From: Candidatus Desantisbacteria bacterium CG1_02_49_89
Lineage (GTDB): Bacteria > Desantisbacteria > UBA1551
Assembly (NCBI GenBank): GCA_001871075.1
Contig: MNUP01000071.1
Span: forward strand, 1-11,760
Length of the DNA stretch: 11,760 nucleotides
Direction of reading: 5' to 3'
The notes below the pieces were generated by a model that was given only the letters and a program-made list of their open reading frames with translations, ran no database searches and was not told where the DNA came from. Position 1 is the first letter of the stretch. Every line of letters begins with the position of its first letter. Made by a program: the position numbers and the translations under genes. Shown here in pieces: positions 1 to 7,530 of this stretch.

Positions 1-353
1 ACATAGTGTTCCTGCTCCTCGTGTTTTTTATAATCTCAACGACTTTCATGACCCAGCCTGCCATTAAAATAAAGCTTCCCGAAGCTTCAACAAGGGAGCT
101 TGAGCCGACGGAAGCCGTGGTGATATTCCTTGATTCCCAGGACCGGCTTTTCATAAACGAGGAAGAGGTGAGGTGGGAAAGGAATCTCAAGGACGCTCTG
201 AAACCCAGGATTTTCGCAAGCCGCGAAAAACTGGTCGTTATAAAGGCGGACAGGGATGTGTTTTTCGGGAAGATCGTAAGGCTTATGGACGTTGCGAAAC
301 AGGCCGGAGCCCAGAAGCTTGCCGTGGCTACCCAGCCGGTCTCCGAGCCTTAG
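1..353 (+). CDS. exbD: ExbD/TolR-family biopolymer transport protein (5' end outside window)
   Basis: This is the C-terminal ~116 residues of an ExbD/TolR protein, an inner-membrane protein with one N-terminal transmembrane helix and a periplasmic domain that works with an ExbB/TolQ proton channel to energise TonB or TolA. The first two bases fit the end of an Asp codon, followed by I-V-F-L-L-L-V-F-F-I-I-S-T-T-F; a D-(I/V)-V-F-L-L-L-x-F-F segment is the family's transmembrane signature. The periplasmic part then shows the usual P-x-I-x-I-x-L-P-E-A stretch, a short 'VVIFLDSQDRLFINEEEV' strand region, and the VVIKADRDV-F--IVRLMDVAKQAG section typical of ExbD. Family members have about 130-145 residues, so roughly 25-30 residues lie upstream, including the functional Asp of the helix. 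An in-frame GTG at 6 is not the real start. A TonB gene follows after 151 bases, supporting an ExbBD-TonB set rather than Tol-Pal. ExbD versus TolR cannot be settled fully without the N-terminus. Confidence 0.9.
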   Translation, partial: IVFLLLVFFIISTTFMTQPAIKIKLPEASTRELEPTEAVVIFLDSQDRLFINEEEVRWERNLKDALKPRIFASREKLVVIKADRDVFFGKIVRLMDVAKQAGAQKLAVATQPVSEP

Positions 354-393
354 CAAAAACAGTCATGAGTCATGTGTCTTGAACAATGTATTT

Positions 394-425
394 GATTAAT
401 GGATTAACGGATTAATGGTTTAATG
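394..425. repeat. four tandem 8-mers, GATTAATG type
   Basis: Four head-to-tail octamers lie in the exbD-tonB spacer: GATTAATG (394-401), GATTAACG (402-409), GATTAATG (410-417) and GTTTAATG (418-425). Three units differ from the first by no more than one base. No coding function is visible; stops occur in the surrounding frames. It is a short microsatellite-like array of a kind that can grow or shrink by replication slippage. Confidence 0.75.
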
Positions 426-442
426 GTCAAAACCGAGATATA

Positions 443-477
443 TTTCGTGCTTTCGTGATGCTTTCGTGCTTTCGTGG
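443..477. repeat. four CTTTCGTG-type 8-mers in two pairs
   Basis: The motif TTTCGTG occurs four times: TTTCGTGC (443-450), TTTCGTGA (451-458), then after a 3-base offset TTTCGTGC (462-469) and TTTCGTGG (470-477). It follows the GATTAATG array by 17 bases and ends 27 bases before the tonB start, so it would lie in the 5' leader of tonB if that gene is transcribed from upstream. No promoter or stem-loop was recognised within it. Confidence 0.75.
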
Positions 478-504
478 AAATCTTGAGAGTCAGCGGGTAA
501 ATAT

Positions 505-1239
505 ATGAAGATAAAAGAGATGACGTTCAACCACTTCCTTGGTGTTTCTTTCGGGGCGCACCTGCTGCTGCTTCTTTTGCTTTCACTTTTTTCCGTCGGT
601 TCGATGCAGAAAAAGATCTCCGTCATCGAGGTGACCCTCGTGACGCTGAAGGTTGAGTCGGGCGGGAGCCCTGCCCGGGTGCCCGGGCAGAAAATTTCGC
701 AGAGAATGTTTACGGGAGGCGGGGTCAGATATCCGTTCAGGACGGAAAGCTCAAGCAACGTGGAAAACCGCCTGCAGAGAAAATATAACGAGCCTAACTA
801 TAACCCTCTCTCGTCCGTGCCTTCCATAAAAGGGGATGTTTCTCCTTCAGGGCTGGGGAAAAAGACAAAGCTGCCGCAGGGAGCGGAAGTAACGGCAAAA
901 AAGGGCCCCGATTTCCCCTCGGGCAACGAAGCCTCTAAATACGCCGGCGAGAGGCTGGGCGTAAAAGGGCCCCTGGCTTCCAGGAGGGTGCTCTATTCCG
1001 AATTTCCCGTTTATCCCGAATGGGCGCAGAAAAAAGGAATAGAGGCAAGGGTCAAGCTGAAATTCTGGGTTGAGCCGGACGGGGACGTGGAAGATGTTTT
1101 CGTGGAGAAAAAGGGTTACCTGCAGATCGATAACCTTGCGGTGCAGTCCCTGAAAAGGTGGCGTTTTGAGCCTTTACCGCCGGGCCCGGAAAGGGCAAGG
1201 CAGTGGGGAACTATAGAAATGAATTTTGAGCTGAAATGA
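505..1239 (+). CDS. tonB: TonB-family energy transducer
   Basis: A 244-residue TonB-like protein expected to span the inner membrane once and reach across the periplasm to outer-membrane partners, passing on energy from ExbB-ExbD. Residues 11-31 form one hydrophobic helix that carries Ser15 and His19, the same i/i+4 spacing as the essential Ser16/His20 of E. coli TonB. Residues ~50-160 are a polar, Gly/Pro/Lys-containing linker without the classical Glu-Pro/Lys-Pro repeats. Residues 163-244 match the TonB C-terminal domain: the (F)PVYPEWAQKKGIEARV segment, the strand V-K-L-K-F-W-V-E-P-D-G-D-V, and the late A-V-Q-S-L-K-R-W-R-F-E-P motif. The ATG at 505 has only a weak upstream Shine-Dalgarno (GCGGG); an in-frame ATG at 520 is the alternative, also before the helix. 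The stop overlaps the tamB start by 4 bases, implying translational coupling. TolA-like use is possible, but the C-terminal domain favours TonB. Confidence 0.9.
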   Translation: MKIKEMTFNHFLGVSFGAHLLLLLLLSLFSVGSMQKKISVIEVTLVTLKVESGGSPARVPGQKISQRMFTGGGVRYPFRTESSSNVENRLQRKYNEPNYNPLSSVPSIKGDVSPSGLGKKTKLPQGAEVTAKKGPDFPSGNEASKYAGERLGVKGPLASRRVLYSEFPVYPEWAQKKGIEARVKLKFWVEPDGDVEDVFVEKKGYLQIDNLAVQSLKRWRFEPLPPGPERARQWGTIEMNFELK

Positions 1240-4200
1240 AGAAAAAGCTGGAATTAACAGTCCTGGTGATCATCCTTATATGCACCGGTGTATTCGCTGC
1301 CTGGAAAACGGGCTGGATAGCCAGAGGCGTGGAAACCGCTTTTATCGCGGGGGCGGAGAAAGCGCTGGGAGCGAAGATACTCCTTGGAAGCGTTGATCTG
1401 TACGGGAATTTCCTTATCCTGCGCGGCCTGGACGTCAGCCATCGGGATTACAGGGTAAAGATAAAGGAAATAGTCGTCGAATACAGCCTTAAAGAAATGT
1501 TTTCCAACCGCATGAAACCTTTGAGCGCGCTGAGGAAAGTGACGCTCCAGTCGCCTTCGTTCTGGTTCAGGGAGATGGAATGGGAAGAGATAAAACCGCA
1601 GGTTTTTCCGTCCTGGACCGGTTTTTTCAAGGCTGCCCCGGATATGCGGGGGATCCAGGTTAATCTGGTAAACGGCAGGGTAGAGCTTGGCAAGAACGTC
1701 ATAAGCAGCATAAATTTTAACCTTGGTTTCGACAGGCAGACAGGCGATTTTGTGCCCCTGCATATCTACCTGAAGGCGATGCTGAGATCCGGGGATATAA
1801 AGGTGCCCCTCAAGTTTAACAGCAGCGTGAAGTTCGGTTCTGACAGGGCAAAGGTCAGCGGCAGGCTGCAGATCGGCGCGGCTGTCCCGTACGTCGGTTC
1901 GGCAAAGATAGACGGGGTTATTTACGACCCGAGATCACCCAGGATGGAAATGGACGTGCGGTTCGTTTCAAGGTCCATTAGGTTTGAAGGTTTTCAGGCT
2001 GATTCGGCGGTTTTCACGGCAAGGATCGAGGGGGATGCGGGCAGTCCCGGGATAAAAGGGAAATTCAGCGCAAAGAGCCTGAATATCCGGGGAGTGCAAG
2101 CCGAAGGTGTAGGCCTGGAGTTCACCGACGATTCAGAAAGCATGCGGGTTTCCCTGGCCGCGAAATTACCGCAGGGCAGGATCGAGATGGAAAGGGGGGT
2201 GCTGAAAAAAACGGGCGTGCCGGTTTTTGAGGGCGGCCTGCTTTTTTCTTCTCCCGGGTACAATTTCAGAACAGGCATTTTCTACAGCAGGGAAGCCCTT
2301 GAATTCTCCGGCATACTCCTCGAAATAAAGGGCGAGACCGTCCTTTCGGGCACAGGCAAGGGCAGGCTCACGCAGAAAAAACTTGAATCAAAATTCAATT
2401 TTGCCGAAGGGAAATATCCGCAGATCCTGCTGGACATAGATTTTCCCTTCGCGGAAAGCCTGGGCAAGAAGATAAGCGTTATTTACGGCAAAGAAGCGAA
2501 GGCGGACATAGAGCTGAAGGCAGAAAAAGCGGGGATCCCTTTCAGCGCGAAACTGGCTCTGACGGATCTTGCCGCAGGGGGATACAAAATTTCCGGAGAC
2601 CTCGGCCTTTCCGGCAGGCTGCAGTTCGCCGGCAGCTTTGCTCTTGACGCGGGTATAAACATAGGTTCGCTGTCAGCGGTCCAGGCTAATACACCTTCGG
2701 CGGGAGGGATGAAATTCCGCTTAAAAGACACGGTGATAAGCGCCAGGTACAGGAACGATTCGCTGGTAATAACCCCGGAATTCATAAACGGAAGGGATGC
2801 GAAAGGTGAAATACTTATAAGCAACAATAAATGCGTTATGAACGTGACTTATTTTTCCGAGCCCATAATGCGCCTTACAGGTGAGATCTGCGCGTCCGCG
2901 GATACCGTTGTCATTTCGAAGCTGCGTCTGAACAGTACCCAGGTTGACGGTTCCCTGGGCCTGAAATCCAAAACCATCAATATAGCCGTAAGCATGAACG
3001 AGGAGAACCCTCTCCTTTTTGCCAGTATCGCGGGGATCTTTTCATCTGCCGCAGAAGGCTTCAAAACCGAAGAGAACGCCATAGTGTCGGGCAGCATTGA
3101 GATCGCCGGGACATTCGAGCACCCGGCGGTTTCCGGGACCATAGAATACAAAGGCCAGGCTGTCGACATGCTAAAGATCACAGACCTGAGGCTTGACGGC
3201 GAAACCCTTTCGTTCAGGATCGAGGCAAAAAAAGGAGACAGTACCTTTACGGTAAACGAGGGTCTGGTGCTGATCTCCAAACAGGATATAACCATCATGG
3301 TTAAGGGGGGGCTTAGGGTGCAGGCAGGCCAGGGAGAGAATCCCGCGTTCCTGGTAGCGGCGCCCTTTTATCTGAACGGAAGAATAACGGGGCTTGATAA
3401 GTCTCCCCGGTTCACGTGCGACGCGGGGATATACGACGCAATGATAAACAAGAAGCTGGGCAGGTCAGTTAAAACAAGCCTGAGCTATTCCGAGGGGAAG
3501 CTTGAATTCATACCCGCGGTTTCCAAGAACGATTATTACCTTTCAGGGGGCATCTCTTTCGGGGAAAAAAAGGTTGAGATCCGGCAGCTTGCGCTGTGCC
3601 TGGGGAACACAAAACCGCTGCTTGTCAGCGGCATTATATCGCTTTCAGACCAGGTGATGGACCTTAACATCCGCTATGTTGAGAAAATGAGCAACCTCGC
3701 GATCTTCTTTCCGGGTGACCTGACCAATGCTTCCGGGCAGATAGACGTTGATCTGAATATAGCCGGGGATATGGGCGATCCGGCATACTCAGGGTCGGCA
3801 AAGTTTTACAACGGCGAGCTGGCGTTCGTAGGAGTGAAGGACCCTGTCAGTGATATACGAGCTGTCGTAGATTTCGAGACCGGATTAATGAAGCTTGATT
3901 CAAGCGTGTTCACGGGCGGCACAACGCTTTTCTTTAACGGAGACATAGAGTACAGCAAGTGGGTGCCTGTGAAACTCAGCATACACGTGAAGAACGACTA
4001 TAGGATACCTATGAGGGTGAGCCTCCCGAATTTCGCCGCCGGCGAGATCGCGATCCTCCTGGATATAGAAGGCAGCGCTGATTCAGCCCTCGCGAAAGGC
4101 AAGGTTAACATAATGAACATGGCGTTCACGGACATTCCCGGCGCCAAGCAGGGAGGCGGCGGCCTTGATTTCCTTTCGTTCCTGAAATGGGATGTTGAAA

Positions 4201-5021
4201 TGGTTTTCAAAAGCAACAACAGGTACTACAACGATTTTGTCGAGGTGGAGATAGCAAGAGACTCCGGTTTCGTGTTCAGGTGGGACGGCACCTCGATTTT
4301 CGCGAAAGGCAGGGGGGAAGCGGAAAGGGGCAGGTTCACCTACATGAACGCCGAATTCCAGGTCGTTAAAGGCTCCTCTTACGAGGCAGCCACGGTGAAC
4401 GAGGACGGGGTATCCGTGATAAAAGGGTATCTTGACGCCAAAGGCACTGCCAGGGTTGGCGGCAAAAAGCTGACGCTTGAATTCAAGGGCGAGATGGGGA
4501 AGATAGAGCCGGTGCTTACAAGCGAACCGCCTGTGAGCAGGGCTGAGATGCTTGCTCTGCTGAACCCGGATTTCTACCAGAGCGATCAGGGCGCGATCAC
4601 AGAGGACCAGTTCAGGGAACTCCTTAAAAAGGAGGCTCTGGGCATGCTGACCGGAGGCATAGAAGCGCAGTATATCACAAAACCCATTTCTTCCGCTGTC
4701 CGCAGGGCCCTGCGCGTTGATGTTTTCAGGATAAAGAGCGAGATGCTGAAAAACATCGCCATGGCCACTTCATCCGAGAGCGGGTCCATTACCCTTCTGA
4801 CCCCGTTTGAAGGCTCAAGCGTCGAGATAGGGAAATACATTGTTAACAACCTTTACGTGGATTATAAAGCTATACTGGAAAAAGGCGGTGTCCTGACAAG
4901 CGAGTGGGGAGTGGAATATACTATTATCGGGAACGTGAAAACAAGGTTCAACTACCGGCCCAAGGACGATCCGCTTAAAACCGAATATGAGCTTTTCTTA
5001 GAGGCAAGCTTCCGGCTTTAA
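1236..5021 (+). CDS. tamB: TamB-like translocation and assembly module protein (DUF490 C-terminus)
   Basis: A 1261-residue protein, almost the length of E. coli TamB (1259). Residues ~7-23 are a hydrophobic signal anchor that would hold it in the inner membrane. The rest is a long series of beta-rich, AsmA/TamB-type repeats expected to form a hydrophobic groove across the periplasm, used in TAM-dependent outer-membrane protein insertion and proposed for phospholipid transport. The C-terminal ~320 residues resemble the TamB/DUF490 domain: a Gly-rich loop near residue 973, the V-S-R-A-E-M-L-A-L-L motif starting at ~1100, and a closing region with V-E-I-G-K-Y-I, N-L-Y-V-D-Y and an aromatic strand ending F-R-L. 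The ATG lies inside the tonB stop (ATGA, 4-base overlap) with a weak GAG just upstream, so translation probably depends on tonB. The bamA gene follows behind its own promoter. Family assignment is confident; the substrate is not known, and a role specific to lipid or protein transport cannot be chosen from sequence. Confidence 0.88.
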   Translation: MKKKLELTVLVIILICTGVFAAWKTGWIARGVETAFIAGAEKALGAKILLGSVDLYGNFLILRGLDVSHRDYRVKIKEIVVEYSLKEMFSNRMKPLSALRKVTLQSPSFWFREMEWEEIKPQVFPSWTGFFKAAPDMRGIQVNLVNGRVELGKNVISSINFNLGFDRQTGDFVPLHIYLKAMLRSGDIKVPLKFNSSVKFGSDRAKVSGRLQIGAAVPYVGSAKIDGVIYDPRSPRMEMDVRFVSRSIRFEGFQADSAVFTARIEGDAGSPGIKGKFSAKSLNIRGVQAEGVGLEFTDDSESMRVSLAAKLPQGRIEMERGVLKKTGVPVFEGGLLFSSPGYNFRTGIFYSREALEFSGILLEIKGETVLSGTGKGRLTQKKLESKFNFAEGKYPQILLDIDFPFAESLGKKISVIYGKEAKADIELKAEKAGIPFSAKLALTDLAAGGYKISGDLGLSGRLQFAGSFALDAGINIGSLSAVQANTPSAGGMKFRLKDTVISARYRNDSLVITPEFINGRDAKGEILISNNKCVMNVTYFSEPIMRLTGEICASADTVVISKLRLNSTQVDGSLGLKSKTINIAVSMNEENPLLFASIAGIFSSAAEGFKTEENAIVSGSIEIAGTFEHPAVSGTIEYKGQAVDMLKITDLRLDGETLSFRIEAKKGDSTFTVNEGLVLISKQDITIMVKGGLRVQAGQGENPAFLVAAPFYLNGRITGLDKSPRFTCDAGIYDAMINKKLGRSVKTSLSYSEGKLEFIPAVSKNDYYLSGGISFGEKKVEIRQLALCLGNTKPLLVSGIISLSDQVMDLNIRYVEKMSNLAIFFPGDLTNASGQIDVDLNIAGDMGDPAYSGSAKFYNGELAFVGVKDPVSDIRAVVDFETGLMKLDSSVFTGGTTLFFNGDIEYSKWVPVKLSIHVKNDYRIPMRVSLPNFAAGEIAILLDIEGSADSALAKGKVNIMNMAFTDIPGAKQGGGGLDFLSFLKWDVEMVFKSNNRYYNDFVEVEIARDSGFVFRWDGTSIFAKGRGEAERGRFTYMNAEFQVVKGSSYEAATVNEDGVSVIKGYLDAKGTARVGGKKLTLEFKGEMGKIEPVLTSEPPVSRAEMLALLNPDFYQSDQGAITEDQFRELLKKEALGMLTGGIEAQYITKPISSAVRRALRVDVFRIKSEMLKNIAMATSSESGSITLLTPFEGSSVEIGKYIVNNLYVDYKAILEKGGVLTSEWGVEYTIIGNVKTRFNYRPKDDPLKTEYELFLEASFRL

Positions 5022-5032
5022 TGGCGAATTAA

Positions 5033-5060
5033 TTGACAAAAACGCAAATCTGGATATAAT
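5033..5060 (+). promoter_or_regulatory. sigma-70-type promoter for bamA
   Basis: TTGACA at 5033-5038 and TATAAT at 5055-5060 are both perfect consensus hexamers separated by 16 bases. They lie in the tamB-bamA spacer, 12 bases after the tamB stop. Transcription would start near 5067, giving a leader of about 78 bases that contains the whole palindromic repeat at 5079-5133. bamA can therefore be transcribed independently of exbD-tonB-tamB. Confidence 0.85.
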
Positions 5061-5078
5061 AAATTTCCTATATAGGTA

Positions 5079-5133
5079 TGTCATTGCGAGCGATAGCGAA
5101 GCAATCTTGTATTTGGATTGCTACACAATGACA
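5079..5133. repeat. 55-bp palindromic intergenic repeat (TGCGAGCG type), short copy
   Basis: The element begins TGTCATTG (5079-5086) and ends with the exact reverse complement CAATGACA (5126-5133). An inner arm AGCAATC (5100-5106) pairs perfectly with GATTGCT (5116-5122). Between the left arms is GCGAGCGATAGCGA. Its first 23 bases match the element at 7531 with one mismatch. It resembles the widespread REP-like or MITE-like 'TCATTGCGAGCGA..GCAATCT' repeats of many bacterial genomes. Here it sits in the bamA leader, ending 5 bases before the ribosome-binding site, so its RNA hairpin could influence bamA translation. There is no transposase in the window. Confidence 0.85.
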
Positions 5134-5136
5134 TAA

Positions 5137-5150
5137 AAGGGGATATGTTG
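5137..5150 (+). promoter_or_regulatory. ribosome-binding site deciding the bamA start
   Basis: AAGGGG (5137-5142) is the only Shine-Dalgarno-like sequence before bamA. It lies 2 bases before ATG 5145 and 5 bases before TTG 5148. The spacing to the ATG is unusually short, so TTG 5148 is a real alternative; the two differ by a single residue. A TTG at 5118 would extend the frame by nine residues, but it lies inside the palindromic repeat and upstream of this site. Confidence 0.5.
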
Positions 5151-7412
5151 AGAAGAACCGCCGTTCTTATTTTTTTAGCAGGCTTTTTCTGCACGGCCTG
5201 CGCTTTCGCCCAGACCACCATAATCAGGAAGATTGAGGTGAAGGGTAATATAAATATTCCCGACACGCCTGTACTGGAAGCCATCGGCATGAGGCCGGGC
5301 GATGATTTTTCATCCTCCAGGCTGCGCGAAGACCTGAGATCCATATATAAAATGGGATATTTCCTTGACGCTTCGGTAGAAGTCGAGGAATTCGAAGACG
5401 GGCTTAAATTGATCTTCAGCCTGAAGGAAAAACCCGATGTTGGCGAAATAAAATTTGAGGGAAGGAAGTCCGTGTGGGAAAGCACGCTCAAAGACGCCCT
5501 TGACATCAAAAAGGGCGATACGTGCGCCTGCGATGAGGTAAGGCTGAAACAGAACGAAAGGAAAATACTGGATATCTACGAAGAAAGGGGATTCCCGTTC
5601 ACGGCCGTGACCCACGAGATAGAGACCAAGAAGGATGCCGCGAATATTAAATTCACCATCAAGGAAGGCAGGAGGGTCAAGATTGATGAGATGAACTTTT
5701 TAGGCAACAGGGCGTATAATTCTAAGCAGCTGCTCGCGAAAATGCAGGTAAAGCCGGGCAAGTGGTACAGCGAAAGGAAACTCGAAGAGGATATAGACAA
5801 ACTGGCGGATTTCTACAGGAGCGAAGGATATATACTGATAGGCATCGACCCGCCTGACGCGGCATACAGGGCTCCGTCTGCCGCTTACCCGGAAAAAGAA
5901 AAAGCGAAAGAAAAATTCGTGATAGACATAAAGCTCCACGAGGGAACGCGCATCAAGGTTGACAGGATACAGATAAAGGGCAATTCCATTTTTACGGAAA
6001 AAGAAGTAAGGGATTCGCTGTCAACCAAAGAGAAGGTCATATTCAACCAGTCAAAATTCATCGAGGACATGAGGAACTTGCAGGGTAAATACGCGGAGAA
6101 AGGCTACATACTCTGCAGGATAGTTCCCCTTACGGACATCCAGGAAGAAAGCGGGATAATATCCATTATCGTGGACATCCAGGAAGAGGAGCTCGTTTAC
6201 ATCGAGAAGATAAAGATAACCGGCAATGCCATAACGAAAGACAAGGTTGTGCGCAGGGAGCTTACCGTCAGGGAAGGCGAGGTTTTCAACACGCAGAAAA
6301 TAATAAGGAGCCGCCAGAAGATCTACAACCTTGGATTTTTCGAGGAGGTGGACATTTCCACCGAGCCCGGTTCTGAAAAGGGCAAGATGCTCCTGGTGGT
6401 AACGGTGAAGGAAAAAAGGACCGGCATGGTGAGTTTCGGCGCCGGGTATAATTCTCTGGACGGCCTGCTGGGCTACCTCGAATACAGCCAGAACAATTTC
6501 CTGGGCCTCGGGCAGTTCCTCAGCCTTAAATGGGAGTTCGGGGCTCAGAAGCAGAATATAGAGGCCAGTTTTACCGAGCCCTGGTTCCTGGACACGCCCA
6601 CCTCGATCGGCGTGGATATTTTCCACACTATCAGGGAAAGGACAGAATATTACTATACGGAGAAAAGGGTAGGAGGGGCGTTAAAAGTCGGCAGGCTGAT
6701 AACGGATTATGACAAGATCTACATGCAGTATAAATACGAGAACGTTGAGGTTTATAATGTCGGCGATTCAGCGTCCCAGGACGTGAAAGACCAGGCGGGG
6801 ACAAACGTGACCTCCAGCATGGCATTTTCCTACGTAAGGGATACCAGGGATAATATTTTTGATGCGACCCAGGGCATTTATCTCAATATTTCAGAGCGGC
6901 TGGCAGGAGGGATCCTGGGCGGAGGCAACAATTTCCACAGCCCGACGATGGATTTCAGCACTTATTCAAAGCTTTTCGGGCTCAAGTGGCTGGTGCTCGC
7001 GTTCCACATGAGGGCCGGTATTATCGACTCGTTCGGCGCTTCGGCGGACGTGCCGGTGTATGAAAAATTCTACGGGGGCGGAGCCGACACCATCCGCGGT
7101 TATCCGGAAAGATGCCTGCCGCAGGATGCCACCGGAGGCAAATCGCTTCTGTACACCAATACCGAAATAAGGTTTCCCATACCCGGAACAGAGGGCCTTC
7201 TTAAAGGCATCGTTTTCTTTGACATGGGAAACCTGTGGAAGGACACGGAGATCAATCTGAACACGCTTAAGAAGAGCGCCGGATTCGGCATACGGATAAA
7301 CACGCCGGTCGGGACCATCCGCTTTGATTTCGGGTACAGGTTTAGCTCCGCGGGAAACTATATAGCGGCAGACCGCTGGGAACCCCACTTCAGCATAGGC
7401 CAGCTGTTCTGA
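5145..7412 (+). CDS. bamA: Outer membrane protein assembly factor BamA (five POTRA domains plus barrel)
   Basis: A 755-residue Omp85 protein, the core of the beta-barrel assembly machine that folds and inserts outer-membrane proteins. A Sec signal peptide covers residues 1-22, with likely cleavage after A-F-A. Five POTRA domains follow, at about 24-97, 98-175, 176-267, 268-348 and 349-425, recognisable by repeats such as I-x-x-I-x-(V/I)-x-G-N and G-Y/F before the last strand. The rest (~428-755) is the 16-strand barrel, with the conserved (V/I)-R-G-Y motif at R651 and a terminal Phe, the usual BAM recognition residue. POTRA3 has a Lys/Glu-rich insertion at ~237-257. The length is a little below the 810 residues of E. 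coli BamA. Five POTRAs favour BamA over the three-POTRA TamA, although it neighbours tamB. A consensus promoter and a palindromic repeat precede it. The usual downstream partners skp/ompH and lpxD are absent here. Confidence 0.93.
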   Translation: MLRRTAVLIFLAGFFCTACAFAQTTIIRKIEVKGNINIPDTPVLEAIGMRPGDDFSSSRLREDLRSIYKMGYFLDASVEVEEFEDGLKLIFSLKEKPDVGEIKFEGRKSVWESTLKDALDIKKGDTCACDEVRLKQNERKILDIYEERGFPFTAVTHEIETKKDAANIKFTIKEGRRVKIDEMNFLGNRAYNSKQLLAKMQVKPGKWYSERKLEEDIDKLADFYRSEGYILIGIDPPDAAYRAPSAAYPEKEKAKEKFVIDIKLHEGTRIKVDRIQIKGNSIFTEKEVRDSLSTKEKVIFNQSKFIEDMRNLQGKYAEKGYILCRIVPLTDIQEESGIISIIVDIQEEELVYIEKIKITGNAITKDKVVRRELTVREGEVFNTQKIIRSRQKIYNLGFFEEVDISTEPGSEKGKMLLVVTVKEKRTGMVSFGAGYNSLDGLLGYLEYSQNNFLGLGQFLSLKWEFGAQKQNIEASFTEPWFLDTPTSIGVDIFHTIRERTEYYYTEKRVGGALKVGRLITDYDKIYMQYKYENVEVYNVGDSASQDVKDQAGTNVTSSMAFSYVRDTRDNIFDATQGIYLNISERLAGGILGGGNNFHSPTMDFSTYSKLFGLKWLVLAFHMRAGIIDSFGASADVPVYEKFYGGGADTIRGYPERCLPQDATGGKSLLYTNTEIRFPIPGTEGLLKGIVFFDMGNLWKDTEINLNTLKKSAGFGIRINTPVGTIRFDFGYRFSSAGNYIAADRWEPHFSIGQLF

Positions 7413-7460
7413 GGAGGGTTATTTTCTCTTCGCCTCTGGGATCGAGAGATAGCTTTTTTC

Positions 7461-7489
7461 TTGACAAACCAGCGGTTTCAGGTTATAAT
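7461..7489 (+). promoter_or_regulatory. consensus sigma-70-type promoter downstream of bamA
   Basis: TTGACA (7461-7466) and TATAAT (7484-7489) are perfect hexamers with the optimal 17-base spacing. It begins 48 bases after the bamA stop and reads rightward. Initiation near 7496 would transcribe the composite repeat, the 14-mer array, the GC hairpin and the small ORF up to the terminator ending at 8087, a transcript of about 590 bases. No sizeable gene is found in that span. Confidence 0.8.
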
Positions 7490-7530
7490 ACAGATATATC
7501 TACTACAATTTTGCAAAATAGCTTTACAAA

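Noticed and set aside
379-407. TTGAAC..GATTAA as a promoter for tonB
   Set aside because: The -10 matches consensus poorly and falls within the octamer array; not enough support.
394-477. CRISPR array
   Set aside because: The octamers are directly tandem without 30-40-base spacers, and no cas genes are present.
5118-5144. TTG start extending BamA by nine residues
   Set aside because: The TTG lies inside the palindromic repeat; the added residues precede a good signal peptide, and the only Shine-Dalgarno-like sequence is downstream of it.
6051-6626. 191-codon open frame on the minus strand opposite bamA
   Set aside because: It lies wholly inside a confident BamA gene, has no recognisable domain, and similar antisense frames occur throughout tamB and bamA as a by-product of codon composition.
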